Positions 19,484 to 29,043 of a stretch of 64,000 bases of DNA are shown one piece after another (position 1 is the stretch's first letter; every line of letters begins with the position of its first letter). The stretch covers positions 117,477 to 181,476 of the forward strand of contig NZ_JOCF01000031.1 in assembly GCF_000720635.1 (NCBI RefSeq). Reading direction: 5' to 3'. The notes beneath the pieces are model-generated. The model saw only the letters and a program-made list of their open reading frames with translations, ran no database searches and was not told the origin of the DNA. The stretch comes from Streptomyces sp. NRRL WC-3742. GTDB taxonomy: Bacteria; Actinomycetota; Actinomycetes; Streptomycetales; Streptomycetaceae. The position numbers were made by a program, and so were the translations under genes.

Positions 19484-20968
19484 TCACCGCCCGTTCAGCC
19501 ACCCCGCGAGCTTGCCGCCCTTGTCCACGGCCCGCAGCCGCCGCTCCGCCGCCTCGCCGACCTCGTCGGTGGTGACCACCAGCAGCTCGTCCCCGCCGCG
19601 CAGCATGGTCGCCTTGTCCGGCACGAATGAGCTCCCCTCCCGCACGACCAGCGTGACCGCCGCCCCCTTGGGCAGCCGCAGCTCGCTGATCTCCACCCCG
19701 GACATCTTCGAGTCCGGCGAGAGCGTGACGGAGAGCAGGTGCCCGTGCAGCTTCTCCAGCGGCGCGGACTCGATGTCGAGGTCCTGGCCCATCGCGCCCT
19801 CGCCGATCCGCAGCCGCTTGGCCACCCACGGCAGGGTCGGCCCCTGGAGCAGGGTGAAGACGACGACCAGGATGAAGACGATGTTGAACACGTCCTCCGC
19901 CCGGTGCGCGCCCGAGACCACCGGGATGGTGGCCAGCACGATGGGAACCGCGCCGCGCAGCCCGGCCCAGCTCAGCAGCGCCTGCTCGCGGACGGGCACC
20001 TTGAACGGGGTGAGTGTGAGGAACACCGACAGCGGCCGCGCCAGGAAGACCAGCACCGCGCCGATCACCAGCGCCGGGAGTATCGCCGAGCCCATGCTCT
20101 CGGGCACGGACAGCAGCCCGAGCAGCACGAACATCCCGATCTGCCCGATCCAGGCCAGCCCGTCCGCGAAGCCGCGCACGGCCGGGCCGTGCGGCAGCTT
20201 GGAGTTCCCGAGGACCACCGCGCAGATGTAGACGGCGAGGAAGCCGGAGCCGTGCAGCAGCGCGCCGCCCGCGTACGCGAGCACGGTCAGCGCCATCACG
20301 GCGATCGGGTACAGGCCGGAGGAGGGCAGGGCGACGTGCTTGACGGCGTAGGCGCCGAGCTTGCCGACGGCGAGGCCGACGACGGCGCCGATCGCCAGCT
20401 CGGCGAAGATCGTGCCGAGCAGGAGGTACCAGGAGTCCATCTCCCCGGCGGTGGCGAAGGCGACGACCAGGATGACCACGGGCGCGTCGTTGAAGCCGGA
20501 CTCGGCCTCGAGCAGTCCGGTGAGCCGCTGCGGCAGCGGGACCATCCGCAGCACGGAGAACACTGCCGCGGCGTCGGTGGAGGAGACTATGGCGCCCAGC
20601 AGCAGTGAGGTCCGCCACTCCAGGCCGACCAGCCAGTGCGCCCCTGCGGCGGTGACGAACACGCTGACCCCGACGCCGAGCGTGGCGAGCACGGTGGCCG
20701 CCGGCATCACCGGCTTGACCTCGCGCCAGTTCGTCTTGAGGCCGCCCTCGGCCAGGATCACGACCAGGGCCGCGTAGCCGAGTACCTGGGTGAGCTCGGC
20801 GTTGTTGAAGGTGACGCCGATCCCGTTCTGGCCCAGCGCGACTCCGATCCCCAGGTAGATCAGCAGACTGGGCAGTCCTGATCGGGTGGAGAACCGCACG
20901 GCGACCACCGCGAACAGCAGGATCACGGAGGACTCGAGGAGCAGCTGGTTCAGATGGGAGACGTTCAC
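19484..20968 (-). CDS. Potassium/proton antiporter, CPA1 NhaP2-like with RCK_C domain
   Basis: A 494-aa membrane antiporter exchanging K+ (or Na+) for H+, important for ion and pH balance. About 12 hydrophobic helices occupy residues 1-390, including the ion-binding segment ESGFNDAPVVI, the family counterpart of the essential Asp pair. The C-terminal 90 residues form a TrkA-C/RCK_C regulatory domain (SKMSGVEISELRLPKGAAVTLVVR) that senses a ligand in related proteins. It begins at GTG 20968 and is divergent from the acylase gene. Cation preference cannot be read from the sequence. Confidence 0.92.
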   Translation of the reverse strand: MNVSHLNQLLLESSVILLFAVVAVRFSTRSGLPSLLIYLGIGVALGQNGIGVTFNNAELTQVLGYAALVVILAEGGLKTNWREVKPVMPAATVLATLGVGVSVFVTAAGAHWLVGLEWRTSLLLGAIVSSTDAAAVFSVLRMVPLPQRLTGLLEAESGFNDAPVVILVVAFATAGEMDSWYLLLGTIFAELAIGAVVGLAVGKLGAYAVKHVALPSSGLYPIAVMALTVLAYAGGALLHGSGFLAVYICAVVLGNSKLPHGPAVRGFADGLAWIGQIGMFVLLGLLSVPESMGSAILPALVIGAVLVFLARPLSVFLTLTPFKVPVREQALLSWAGLRGAVPIVLATIPVVSGAHRAEDVFNIVFILVVVFTLLQGPTLPWVAKRLRIGEGAMGQDLDIESAPLEKLHGHLLSVTLSPDSKMSGVEISELRLPKGAAVTLVVREGSSFVPDKATMLRGGDELLVVTTDEVGEAAERRLRAVDKGGKLAGWLNGR

Positions 20969-21255
20969 GCAGTGGCACCTCGGGCAGGCATGGGCGGACG
21001 GGGTGTCTGGTGGTGCTGTGGTGCGGCCCGTCGAAGGGGGCCGCGGGCGATCCGCCGAGGTCGCCGCGGGGCGCCCCGTTAAGAAGTCGTCAATGCTCCC
21101 CTTGCGGATCGTTACTCAGTCTAACATTTTGCCATATCTTTAGCTTGGTCCCCCATTCACGGAGCCCGGCCGACTCGGCCTAATGTGGTGCCCTGTCACG
21201 GCCGCAGGCCCTGGACACGCCCGCCCGCCCCGAAGTCAGGACCGCAAGGACCCAG
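20969..21255. promoter_or_regulatory. Divergent promoter region with AT-rich island
   Basis: The 287 bp between the antiporter and acylase genes include an AT-rich stretch near 21110-21145 (TAACATTTTGCCATATC), exceptional at this GC content. It likely carries promoter elements of one or both genes; I could not assign a definite -35/-10 pair. Confidence 0.4.
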
Positions 21256-23973
21256 ATGCCCCGCTCGAAGAAGTTCCGGCGCGCCCGTCTGATCGTGATC
21301 GTGCTGGTCGTGCTGCTGGTGGCCGGAGTCGGCTACGGCGGCTACCGCGGGGTCACCGCGGTCCGTGCCTCCTTCCCGGAGGTCGACGGCAGTGTGAAGG
21401 TCGGGGGCCTGAGCGCGCCGGTCGACGTCAAGCGCGACGCCAACGGCATCCCGCAGCTGTACGCCGACACCTCCGAGGACCTCTTCCGGGCCCAGGGCTA
21501 CGTCCAGGCCCAGGACCGCTTCTGGGAGATGGACGTGCGCCGGCACATCACCGCCGGCCGCCTCTCCGAGATGTTCGGCGACTCCCAGGTCGACACCGAC
21601 TCGTTCATCCGCACCATGGGCTGGCGGCAGGTGGCGCAGAAGGAGTTCGACACCAAGCTGTCCGCCGACACCAAGAAGAACCTTCAGGCGTACGCGGACG
21701 GCGTCAACGCCTGGCTCTCCGAGCACCCCGGCGGCGAGAAGGCGTCCCTGGAGTACTCGCTGCTCGGCGTCGTCAACGGCGACTACAAGCCCGAGCAGTG
21801 GTCCCCGGTGGACTCCGTCGCCTGGCTCAAGGCGATGGCCTGGAACCTCTCCGGCAACCTCCAGGAGGAGGTCGACCGCTCGCTGCTGGCCCAGGACTTC
21901 GGCCCGGACAAGATCGCCGAGCTGTACCCGGAGTACCCGTACGCCCGCAACGGCACCATCGTGAAGACCGGCACCGTCGTCGGCGACACCTACCGCCCCG
22001 CGGACGGCGCCCCGCAGCCCGGCGCCCCGCAGACCGGTGCCACCACCCAGGGCGCCGCCACCACCAAGGCGCTGCTCCAGGGCGTCACCGACCGCGTGGA
22101 CAAGATGCCGCAGCTGCTCGGCCGCCCCGGCCAGGGCATCGGCTCCAACTCCTGGGTCGTCGCGGGCTCCCGCACCACCACCGGCAAGCCGCTGCTGGCC
22201 AACGACCCCCACCTCGGCCCGGGCCTGCCCTCGGTCTGGTACCAGATGGGCCTGCACTGCCGCACGGCCTCCCCGGCCTGCCAGTACGACGTCACCGGCT
22301 TCACGTTCGCCGGCATGCCCGGCGTGGTGATCGGTCACAACAAGGACATCGCCTGGGGCTTCACCAACCTCGGCGCCGACGTCACCGACCTCTTCCTGGA
22401 GAAGGTCACCGGCCCGGACACCTACCAGGTCGACGGCAAGGACGAGAAGTTCGACCTCCGCAAGGAGACCATCAAGGTCGCCGGCGGGGACGACCGCACC
22501 ATCACCGTCCGCACCACCAGGACCGGCGCCCCGCTCATCTCCGACCAGAGCACCGAGCAGCAGAACGTCGGCAAGTACGCCCCCAACGGCCCCTCCGCCC
22601 CCGACCGCGGCACCAGCGGCTACGGCGTCGCCCTCCAGTGGACGGCGCTCAACCCCGGCAGGACCATGGACGCCGTCTTCGAGCTCGACCGGGCCAAGAA
22701 CTGGGACGAGTTCCGCAACGCCGCCAAGGACTTCGCCGTCCCCGCGCAGAACCTGATCTACGCCGACGCCAAGCACATCGGCTACCAGGCCCCCGGCGAC
22801 ATCCCGGTCCGCGGCAAGGGCGACGGCACCATGCCCGCCCCCGGCTGGGACTCCGCCTACCAGTGGAAGGGCTCGATCCCCTTCAACGCCCTTCCGTACA
22901 GCCTCGATCCGGCCGCCGGCTACATCGTCACCGCCAACCAGGCCGTGGTGGACCAGGGTTACAAGCCCCTCCTCACCAAGGACTGGGAGTACGGCACGCG
23001 GGCCAAGGAGATCACCGACCAGATCGAGGGCCTGCTCAAGAACAACGGCAAGATCTCGCCGGACGACCTGCAGACCCTCCAGCTGGACAACACCAGCATC
23101 ATGGCCAAGACCCTCGTCCCGATGCTGCTCAAGCAGCAGATCGACGACCCGTACGTGCGCGAGGCCCAGGACCTGCTCAAGGACTGGAACTACCACCAGG
23201 ACGCCGACTCGGCCGCCGCCGCCTACTACAACGGCGTCTGGCGCAACCTGCTCAGCCTCGCCTTCGGCCAGAAGTTCCCGGCCGACCTGCGCGCCAAGGA
23301 CAACTGCCTGCTCGCCCGCCGCCAGGACGACCCGACCAAGCCGGACAGCCCCGCCAAGATCGTCACCGAGTGCGGCACCCGCGCCCCGGGCAAGGCCCAG
23401 CCGGACGGCGGCGACCGCTGGACGGAGGTCGTGCGCCAGCAGCTCGACAAGCCCGACAGCACCTGGTGGACGTACATCGACTCCGAGCACAAGGAGCAGA
23501 AGGGCCTGGACAACCTCCTCAAGGAGGCCATGAAGAACGCCCGCCAGGACCTCACCACCCGCCTGAGCAAGGACGTCTCCACCTGGAGCTGGGGCCGGCT
23601 GCACAAGCTGGAGCTGCGCGAGCAGACCATGGGCACCGACGACTCCTCGATCGCCTCCGGCGTCGTCCACAAGCTGCTCAACCGGGGTCCGTACCGCCTC
23701 TCCGGCGGCTCGGCCGCCGTCGACGCGGCGGGCTGGAACGCGGCGGCCGGCTACCAGGTCGACTGGATCCCCTCGATGCGCATGGTCGTCGACCTGGGCG
23801 ACCTCAACTCCTCGCGCTGGATCAACGTCGGCGGCGCCTCCGGCCACGCCTTCCACGCCAACTACAACGACCAGACCGACCTCTGGCTCAAGGGCAAGCT
23901 GCTGACCTGGGCGTACAGCCCGGACGCGGTCGAGAAGGCCACCAAGCACAAGCTGGTGCTGACCAACGGCTGA
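21256..23973 (+). CDS. Penicillin-acylase-family N-terminal nucleophile hydrolase
   Basis: A 905-aa S45-family amidase precursor. An Arg/Lys-rich N-terminus and a hydrophobic segment (LIVIVLVVLLVAGVGYGGY) anchor or export it, so it acts outside the membrane. The alpha part contains AQGYVQAQDRFWEMDVRRH. Autocleavage should occur before Ser297 in GIGSNSW, which becomes the beta-chain N-terminal nucleophile; LLANDPHLG follows as in the family. Relatives cleave beta-lactams, N-acyl-homoserine lactones or cyclic lipopeptides. The real substrate is unknown; quorum quenching or antibiotic inactivation is possible. Single gene with its own terminator. Confidence 0.94.
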   Translation: MPRSKKFRRARLIVIVLVVLLVAGVGYGGYRGVTAVRASFPEVDGSVKVGGLSAPVDVKRDANGIPQLYADTSEDLFRAQGYVQAQDRFWEMDVRRHITAGRLSEMFGDSQVDTDSFIRTMGWRQVAQKEFDTKLSADTKKNLQAYADGVNAWLSEHPGGEKASLEYSLLGVVNGDYKPEQWSPVDSVAWLKAMAWNLSGNLQEEVDRSLLAQDFGPDKIAELYPEYPYARNGTIVKTGTVVGDTYRPADGAPQPGAPQTGATTQGAATTKALLQGVTDRVDKMPQLLGRPGQGIGSNSWVVAGSRTTTGKPLLANDPHLGPGLPSVWYQMGLHCRTASPACQYDVTGFTFAGMPGVVIGHNKDIAWGFTNLGADVTDLFLEKVTGPDTYQVDGKDEKFDLRKETIKVAGGDDRTITVRTTRTGAPLISDQSTEQQNVGKYAPNGPSAPDRGTSGYGVALQWTALNPGRTMDAVFELDRAKNWDEFRNAAKDFAVPAQNLIYADAKHIGYQAPGDIPVRGKGDGTMPAPGWDSAYQWKGSIPFNALPYSLDPAAGYIVTANQAVVDQGYKPLLTKDWEYGTRAKEITDQIEGLLKNNGKISPDDLQTLQLDNTSIMAKTLVPMLLKQQIDDPYVREAQDLLKDWNYHQDADSAAAAYYNGVWRNLLSLAFGQKFPADLRAKDNCLLARRQDDPTKPDSPAKIVTECGTRAPGKAQPDGGDRWTEVVRQQLDKPDSTWWTYIDSEHKEQKGLDNLLKEAMKNARQDLTTRLSKDVSTWSWGRLHKLELREQTMGTDDSSIASGVVHKLLNRGPYRLSGGSAAVDAAGWNAAAGYQVDWIPSMRMVVDLGDLNSSRWINVGGASGHAFHANYNDQTDLWLKGKLLTWAYSPDAVEKATKHKLVLTNG

Positions 23974-23986
23974 CCCGCCGACCGAC

Positions 23987-24020
23987 GCGGCCCCGCTCCC
24001 CTCCGGGGGAGCGGGGCCGC
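23987..24020 (+). terminator. Terminator after acylase gene
   Basis: Perfect 15-bp GC-rich stem with a 4-nt loop, 13 bp past the stop codon. It may serve the convergent cyclo-ligase gene too. Confidence 0.88.
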
Positions 24021-24021
24021 A

Positions 24022-24077
24022 GCCTTCTCACCGCAGCTTTCTCACCGCAGCCCTCTCACCCCGGCCCTCTCACCCCA
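24022..24077. repeat. Four tandem 14-bp units overlapping the 3' end of the cyclo-ligase gene
   Basis: Units of the form GCCYTCTCACCSCR, four in a row. Each carries TCA, the complement of a TGA stop, so the minus-strand gene meets repeated TGA codons in shifting frames after its own stop at 24070-24072. Confidence 0.8.
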
Positions 24078-24645
24078 GCCGGTGCACCCCGCCCGGCGTC
24101 ACCGCCAGGTCCACCGCCCGGTCGTGCCCCTCCGCCGGCACCCGCTCCAGCAGCTCCGACCCGTACAGCAGCACCGCCAGCACCGGCCGCGCCCCCGCCC
24201 GCTCCAGCCGCGCCAGCACCCGGTCGTAGCTGCCCCCGCCGCGCCCCAGCCGCAGCCCCTGCCGGTCCACCGCCAGCCCCGGCAGCAGCACCACCGACGC
24301 CCCCGTCACCGCCTCCGGTCCCAGCCTCGGCCCCGACGGCTCCAGCAGCCCCCGCCCGGCCGGCTCCAGTGCCTGCGGCCCCGCGTACTCGGCCCAGTCC
24401 AGGTCGTTGTCCGGCAGCAGGACGGGCAGCAGCACCCGCACCCCGCGCGAGCGCAGCGCGTCCAGCAGCGGCCGCGTCCCCGGCTCCGCGCCCACCGAGA
24501 CGTACGCCGCCACGGTGGCCCCCGGCTCCGCCAACTCCCCGGCGTGCCCGGCCAGCCCCCGGGCCGCCGCCTCCCGCTCCTCGGCCGACAGGGCGCGACG
24601 CTCGGCCAGGAGCCGTGTCCTCAGGCCGCTCTTCTCGTTGTGCAT
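24070..24645 (-). CDS. 5-formyltetrahydrofolate cyclo-ligase
   Basis: A 191-aa enzyme converting 5-formyl-THF to 5,10-methenyl-THF with ATP in the cytosol, clearing a storage or inhibitory folate. The basic N-terminus (KSGLRTRLLAERRALS) and the signature LPGLAVDRQGLRLGRGGGSYDRVL (ATP and folate binding) are clear. The ATG at 24645 has GGAGGA five bases upstream; a longer GTG start would swallow this ribosome site. The 3' end is part of a tandem repeat. Confidence 0.94.
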   Translation of the reverse strand: MHNEKSGLRTRLLAERRALSAEEREAAARGLAGHAGELAEPGATVAAYVSVGAEPGTRPLLDALRSRGVRVLLPVLLPDNDLDWAEYAGPQALEPAGRGLLEPSGPRLGPEAVTGASVVLLPGLAVDRQGLRLGRGGGSYDRVLARLERAGARPVLAVLLYGSELLERVPAEGHDRAVDLAVTPGGVHRLG

Positions 24646-24708
24646 CAGATCCTCCACGTCACGCACCCTCCACGTCCGCCGAGCCTGTCACGGGAAAGGC
24701 CCCCGCGA

Positions 24709-25587
24709 TTGTCCACGCCGCTGCTGGTCCAGGCGCTGGCCGCCCTGAGCGTCCCCTCCCTGGCCGGCACCACCGTGCTCGGGCTCAGGCTGCGCCGCCG
24801 CACCGCCGGGGCGTCCGCCCGGGAGGCCCGGCTGAACGAGCGGACCGCCGAACTGGAGGCCCGCTGCGCCGAACTGGAACGCACCGCCTCCTGCGACCCG
24901 CTCACCGGCGTCTGGAACTACCGCCACCTGCAGCTCACCCTGGACCGCGAGATCGAACGCTCCCGCCGCGCCGAGCACAGCGAACAGGGCGAGGGCCCGC
25001 GCCCGTTGGCCGTCCTGCTGCTGGAGATCGCCGGGTTCGACGCCGTCGTCGCCGAGCACGGCCGCGCCCGGGCGGGCGCCGTGCTGCGCGACCTCGCCCA
25101 GCGCCTCGCGATGGAGATCCGCCGCGCCGACACCCTCGGCCGCTACAGCGGTGAGGAGTTCCTGGTCGTCCTGCCGGACACCGGGGCCGAGGGCGCCGCC
25201 CAGGTCGCCGAGCGGCTCGTCTGGTCCGTGCGCCGCCACCTGCTGCTCGACTGGTCCTCCGGCCCGCGCGAGCCCCGCCCCGCGCACGGCAACGGCCTGA
25301 CCGCCGCCGTCGGCGTCGCCGTCCTGCCCGAGGACGGCACCCACGCCGCCGTCCTGCTGCGGGCCGCCGACCGGGCCCTCGCCGCGGCCCGCGCCGCCGG
25401 GGGCGACTGCTGGAGGAGTACGACCGACCGGGCCGCTCCCGCCGCGGAGGGCGGCCCGACTCCCGAACGTAACCGTTCGGGAAAGGCGGGTAGTCTGTCC
25501 GCCTGTGCCGGACGGGAGCCCCTCGCCCCGCCCGTCGCCTCCCATTCGCCTGCCACCGTGGCCGGGCCCCGCGACCTGCTGCCCTAG
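24709..25587 (+). CDS. GGDEF-domain protein, possible diguanylate cyclase
   Basis: A 292-aa protein from a TTG start at 24709. A short hydrophobic stretch (VQALAALSVPSLAGTTVLGL) suggests one membrane anchor, then a coiled coil rich in Arg/Glu (residues 35-65), then a GGDEF fold from CDPLTGVWNYRH. The active-site loop reads SGEEF instead of GGDEF; variants with SGEEF are active in some characterised cyclases, so c-di-GMP synthesis is possible but not certain. The C-terminal 60 residues are low complexity. In Streptomyces c-di-GMP controls development. It lies between the cyclo-ligase and galU genes, and starts divergently from the former. Confidence 0.85.
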   Translation: MSTPLLVQALAALSVPSLAGTTVLGLRLRRRTAGASAREARLNERTAELEARCAELERTASCDPLTGVWNYRHLQLTLDREIERSRRAEHSEQGEGPRPLAVLLLEIAGFDAVVAEHGRARAGAVLRDLAQRLAMEIRRADTLGRYSGEEFLVVLPDTGAEGAAQVAERLVWSVRRHLLLDWSSGPREPRPAHGNGLTAAVGVAVLPEDGTHAAVLLRAADRALAAARAAGGDCWRSTTDRAAPAAEGGPTPERNRSGKAGSLSACAGREPLAPPVASHSPATVAGPRDLLP

Positions 25588-25626
25588 TGGGGCGACCGCG
25601 CCCGGCCGGGTGAAAACATGCCTGAG

Positions 25627-25632
25627 TAAGGT
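25627..25632 (+). promoter_or_regulatory. -10-like hexamer of galU, leaderless arrangement
   Basis: TAAGGT ends 6 nt before the ATG, so transcription would begin at or next to the start codon. No convincing -35. The AAGG could instead act as a ribosome site. Confidence 0.35.
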
Positions 25633-25638
25633 AAACGC

Positions 25639-26559
25639 ATGACGACGACCAGCTCCCGAATTCCGGTCACCAAGGCCGTGGTCCCCGCGGCCGGCCTGGG
25701 CACCCGCTTCCTCCCGGCCACCAAAGCGACGCCGAAGGAGATGCTGCCGGTCGTCGACAAGCCGGCCATCCAGTACGTGGTCGAGGAGGCTTCCGCCGCG
25801 GGCCTGTCCGACATACTCATGGTCACCGGCCGCAACAAGCGCGCACTGGAGGACCACTTCGACCGCGCCTACGAGCTGGAGGAGCTGCTCGTCCGCAAGG
25901 GCGACGAGGACCGCCTGCGCCGCGTCCGGGAGTCCGTCGAGCTGGCCAACATGCACTACGTCCGCCAGGGCGACCCGAAGGGCCTCGGCCACGCCGTCTC
26001 CGTCGCGGAGCAGCACGTCGCCGGTCAGCCCTTCGCCGTCCTGCTCGGCGACGACCTGATCGACCCGCGCGACCCGCTGCTCTCCCGCATGATCGAGGTC
26101 CAGCAGGAGTTCGGCGGCTCCGTCGTCGCCCTTATGGAGGTCGAGCCCTCCCAGATCCACCTCTACGGCTGCGCCGCCGTCAAGGCCAACGGCTTCGGCG
26201 AGGACGTCTTCGAGGTCACCGACCTGGTCGAGAAGCCCGAGCCGGGCGAGGCCCCCTCCAACTACGCCGTCATCGGCCGCTACGTCCTCGACCCGCTGGT
26301 CTTCGACGTGCTGCGCGAGACCAAGCCCGGCCGCGGCGGCGAGATCCAGCTCACCGACGCCCTGCGTGAGCTCACCACCCGCGACGCCGCCGAGGGCGGC
26401 AAGGTCCACGGCGTCCTCTTCAAGGGCCGCCGCTACGACACCGGCGACCGCGCCGACTACCTGCGCGCCATCGTCCGCCTCGCCGCCGAGCGCGAGGACC
26501 TCGGCCCGGAGTTCCGCTCCTGGCTGCGCGGCTTCGTCGCCACCGAACTGCAGGACTGA
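25639..26559 (+). CDS. galU: UTP-glucose-1-phosphate uridylyltransferase
   Basis: A 306-aa cytosolic enzyme making UDP-glucose from UTP and glucose-1-phosphate for cell-wall and glycan synthesis. The nucleotide-binding N-terminus KAVVPAAGLGTRFLPATKATPKEMLPVVDKP is diagnostic; GDD (LLGDDLIDP) is the metal/uridine site and VEKPEPGEAPSNYAVIGRYVL the sugar-binding loop. Length is normal. Followed after 27 bp by the gephyrin-like gene, likely one transcript. Confidence 0.97.
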   Translation: MTTTSSRIPVTKAVVPAAGLGTRFLPATKATPKEMLPVVDKPAIQYVVEEASAAGLSDILMVTGRNKRALEDHFDRAYELEELLVRKGDEDRLRRVRESVELANMHYVRQGDPKGLGHAVSVAEQHVAGQPFAVLLGDDLIDPRDPLLSRMIEVQQEFGGSVVALMEVEPSQIHLYGCAAVKANGFGEDVFEVTDLVEKPEPGEAPSNYAVIGRYVLDPLVFDVLRETKPGRGGEIQLTDALRELTTRDAAEGGKVHGVLFKGRRYDTGDRADYLRAIVRLAAEREDLGPEFRSWLRGFVATELQD

Positions 26560-26586
26560 CACCCCGACAGAAAGAGTGAGCCGCCG

Positions 26587-27924
26587 ATGACCGGGTCCCC
26601 GCAGCACCACACCACGCCTTCCGCCTGCTGTGACGCCTCCGGGGACCGGGCACCGGCGGCTCCTCGCCTGTGGAGCGTCGACGAGCACCTCACCGACGTC
26701 CTCGCCGCGATCGGCCCCCTGCCGCCCATCGAGCTCCAGCTCCTGGACGCCCAGGGCTGCCGCCTGGAGGAGGACGTCCGCGCGGGCGGGGACCTGCCGC
26801 CCTTCGACAACAGCTCGATGGACGGCTACGCCCTGCGCACCGCCGACACCACCGGCGCCACCGACACCTATCCCTCGGTGCTCTCGGTGGTCGGCGACAT
26901 CGCCGCCGGGGCGGGCGAGCTGCCCAAGGTCGGCCCCGGCCAGGCCGCCCGGATCATGACCGGCGCCCCCCTGCCGCCCGGCGCCCAGGCCGTCGCCCCC
27001 GTCGAGTGGACGGACGGCGGCACCGGCACCGGCACGCCCGCCGCCGCGATGACCGCCCCCGTGGAAGGCGAGGAGGTCCGGGTGCTGCGCCCGGTCGCCG
27101 AGGGCGCGCACATCCGCCGCCGCGGCAGCGACGTCACCGCCGGCGAGACCGTCCTGAGCGCCGGTACCCGGCTCGGCCCCGCCCAGCTCGGCCTGCTCGC
27201 CGCGATCGGCCGGGCCACCGTCAAGGTCCGCCCGCGCCCGAGGGTCGTGGTGCTGTCCACCGGCAGCGAGCTGGTCCAGCCCGGCGAGCCCCTCGGCCCC
27301 GGCCGGATCACCGACTCCAACAGCTTCACCCTCACCGCGGCCGCCCAGGAGGCCGGCGCCATCGCCTTCCGCGTCGGCGCCGTCCCCGACGACGCCGGGG
27401 TGCTGCGCGCCGTCCTGGAGGACCAGCTCGGCCGCGCCGACCTGATCGTCACCAGCGGCGGCGTCAGCGTCGGCGCGTACGACGTGGTCAAGGAGGTCTT
27501 CGAGTCCTACGGGGGAGTGGACTTCCGGCGCCTGCGGATGCAGCCCGGCAAGCCGCAGGGCTTCGGCCGGATCGGCGGGCGCACCGGGGTGCCGCTGCTC
27601 GCCCTGCCCGGCAACCCGGTGAGCGCGTACATCTCCTTCGAGTTGTTCGTCCGCCCGGTCATCCGCACCATGCTCGGCGCCTCCGACGTGCACCGCCCGG
27701 TGGTGCGCGCCCTGTGCCCCGTGGCGCTGCGCTCCCCGGCCGGCCGCCGCCAGTTCCTGCGCGGCGCCTACTCGCCCGCGGAGGGCACCGTCCGTCCGGT
27801 CGGCGGCGCCGACTCCCACCTGGTCGGGGCCCTCGCCCGGGCCGACTGCCTGATCACCGTCCCCGAGGCCGTCACCGACCTGCCCGCCGGCAGCGAGGTC
27901 GACGTGGTGTTGCTCGACTCCTGA
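26587..27924 (+). CDS. glp: Gephyrin-like molybdotransferase (MoeA/Glp)
   Basis: A 445-aa MoeA-type protein that inserts molybdate into adenylated molybdopterin. Order of domains: a 25-residue lead, the MoeA N-terminal part ([15 protein letters not shown], active-site region), the MoCF_biosynth domain ([40 protein letters not shown]), then the C-terminal beta domain. In actinobacteria this paralogue, called Glp, is coded near a membrane partner GlpR/SepX and binds the divisome protein FtsZ in Corynebacterium; sepX lies 1.9 kb downstream here. So a cell-division role is likely in addition to, or instead of, cofactor synthesis. Confidence 0.93.
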   Translation: MTGSPQHHTTPSACCDASGDRAPAAPRLWSVDEHLTDVLAAIGPLPPIELQLLDAQGCRLEEDVRAGGDLPPFDNSSMDGYALRTADTTGATDTYPSVLSVVGDIAAGAGELPKVGPGQAARIMTGAPLPPGAQAVAPVEWTDGGTGTGTPAAAMTAPVEGEEVRVLRPVAEGAHIRRRGSDVTAGETVLSAGTRLGPAQLGLLAAIGRATVKVRPRPRVVVLSTGSELVQPGEPLGPGRITDSNSFTLTAAAQEAGAIAFRVGAVPDDAGVLRAVLEDQLGRADLIVTSGGVSVGAYDVVKEVFESYGGVDFRRLRMQPGKPQGFGRIGGRTGVPLLALPGNPVSAYISFELFVRPVIRTMLGASDVHRPVVRALCPVALRSPAGRRQFLRGAYSPAEGTVRPVGGADSHLVGALARADCLITVPEAVTDLPAGSEVDVVLLDS

Positions 27925-28000
27925 GCGCCCGGAGGCGAGCGGGCGGTCACGGCGCTGTACGGTAGCGCGGTATTCCGCCCGCGCGCCCCTGGAGTTCTCC

Positions 28001-28501
28001 GTGACGACACCGCCCCCAGGCGACCGCCTGACCCACGTCGACGAGCAGGGCGCGGCCCGGATGGTCGACGTGTCCGAGAAGGCCACCACCGCGCGCACCG
28101 CCGTCGCGGCCGGGCGGGTCAGGGTCTCCCCGAAGGTGGTCGAGCTGTTGCGCGGCGAGGGCGTGCCCAAGGGCGACGCCCTCGCCGTGGCCCGCATCGC
28201 TGGGATCATGGGCGCCAAGCGCACCCCCGACCTGATCCCGCTCTGCCACCCGATCGCCGTCTCCGGCGTCAAGGTCGACCTCGCCGTGGCCGACGACGCC
28301 GTCGAGATCACCGCCACCGTGAGGACCGCCGACCGCACCGGCGTCGAGATGGAGGCGCTGACCTCGGTGACTGTGGCCGCGCTGACCGTCATCGACATGG
28401 TCAAGGCCGTGGACAAGGGCGCCACCATCGAGTCCGTCCGGGTCCTGAGCAAGACCGGCGGCAAGAGCGGCGACTGGTTCGCCCCGGAGGTGGAGGCGTG
28501 A
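28001..28501 (+). CDS. moaC: Cyclic pyranopterin monophosphate synthase MoaC
   Basis: A 166-aa enzyme of molybdenum cofactor synthesis that forms cyclic pyranopterin monophosphate from the MoaA product. Diagnostic stretches: [16 protein letters not shown], the active-site PLCHPI, and [24 protein letters not shown]. It starts at GTG 28001 with CTGGAG upstream, and a -10-like TACGGT about 40 bp upstream suggests a promoter of its own. It overlaps the next gene by 4 bases (GTGA). Confidence 0.97.
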   Translation: MTTPPPGDRLTHVDEQGAARMVDVSEKATTARTAVAAGRVRVSPKVVELLRGEGVPKGDALAVARIAGIMGAKRTPDLIPLCHPIAVSGVKVDLAVADDAVEITATVRTADRTGVEMEALTSVTVAALTVIDMVKAVDKGATIESVRVLSKTGGKSGDWFAPEVEA

Positions 28502-29043
28502 AGGCACTTGCGGTCACCGTCTCCAACCGCGCCTCGGCCGGGGTGTACGAGGACAAGGGCGGCCCGCTGCTGGTCGCCGGTCTGACCGCGATGGGCTTCG
28601 CCGCCGACGGCCCCCGCGTCGTCCCGGACGGCGAACCGGTGGAGGCCGTGCTGCGCGAGGCCGTCGCGGCCGGTTACGACGTGGTGCTGACCACCGGCGG
28701 CACCGGCATCTCGCCGATGGACCTCACCCCCGAGATGACCGCCCGGGTGATCGACCGCGAGGTCCCCGGCATCGCCGAGTCCGTCCGCGCGTACGGCCGC
28801 GACCGGGTGCCCACCTCGGCGCTCTCCCGCGGGCTCGCCGGGCTCGCCGGGCGCACCCTGATCGTCAACCTGCCGGGCTCGACCGGCGGCGTCAGGGACG
28901 GACTGGCCGTCCTGGAACCGCTGCTCGCCCACGCCGTGGACCAGCTGCGCGGCGGGGACCACCCCCGGCCCGACGCCCCGGACTCGGACTCGGCCTCCGA
29001 CTCCGACTCCGACTCCGACTCGGACTCGGGGAGAGCGCACTGA
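28498..29043 (+). CDS. mog: Molybdopterin adenylyltransferase (Mog/MoaB family) with Ser-Asp repeat tail
   Basis: A 181-aa enzyme that adenylates molybdopterin before molybdate insertion. MoCF fold motifs: [17 protein letters not shown] (phosphate-binding loop) and [15 protein letters not shown]. The start GTG overlaps the moaC stop, indicating coupled translation. The last 20 residues are a run of Ser-Asp dipeptides after a normal-length enzyme, encoded by GACTCG/GACTCC repeats. The tail is probably disordered and of recent slippage origin. The next gene starts at CTG overlapping this stop. Confidence 0.95.
   Translation: MKALAVTVSNRASAGVYEDKGGPLLVAGLTAMGFAADGPRVVPDGEPVEAVLREAVAAGYDVVLTTGGTGISPMDLTPEMTARVIDREVPGIAESVRAYGRDRVPTSALSRGLAGLAGRTLIVNLPGSTGGVRDGLAVLEPLLAHAVDQLRGGDHPRPDAPDSDSASDSDSDSDSDSGRAH

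Noticed and set aside
24022..24077. Possible CRISPR-like array
   Set aside because: Units of 14 bp directly abut each other with no spacers; it is a simple tandem repeat.
24688..29040. A 1,450-codon minus-strand open frame over galU, glp, moaC and mog
   Set aside because: Shadow of well-supported plus-strand genes; no recognisable protein features.
28980..29043. Ser-Asp repeat as a sign of a surface adhesin (Sdr type)
   Set aside because: It is a short tail on a cytosolic cofactor enzyme without signal peptide or anchor.
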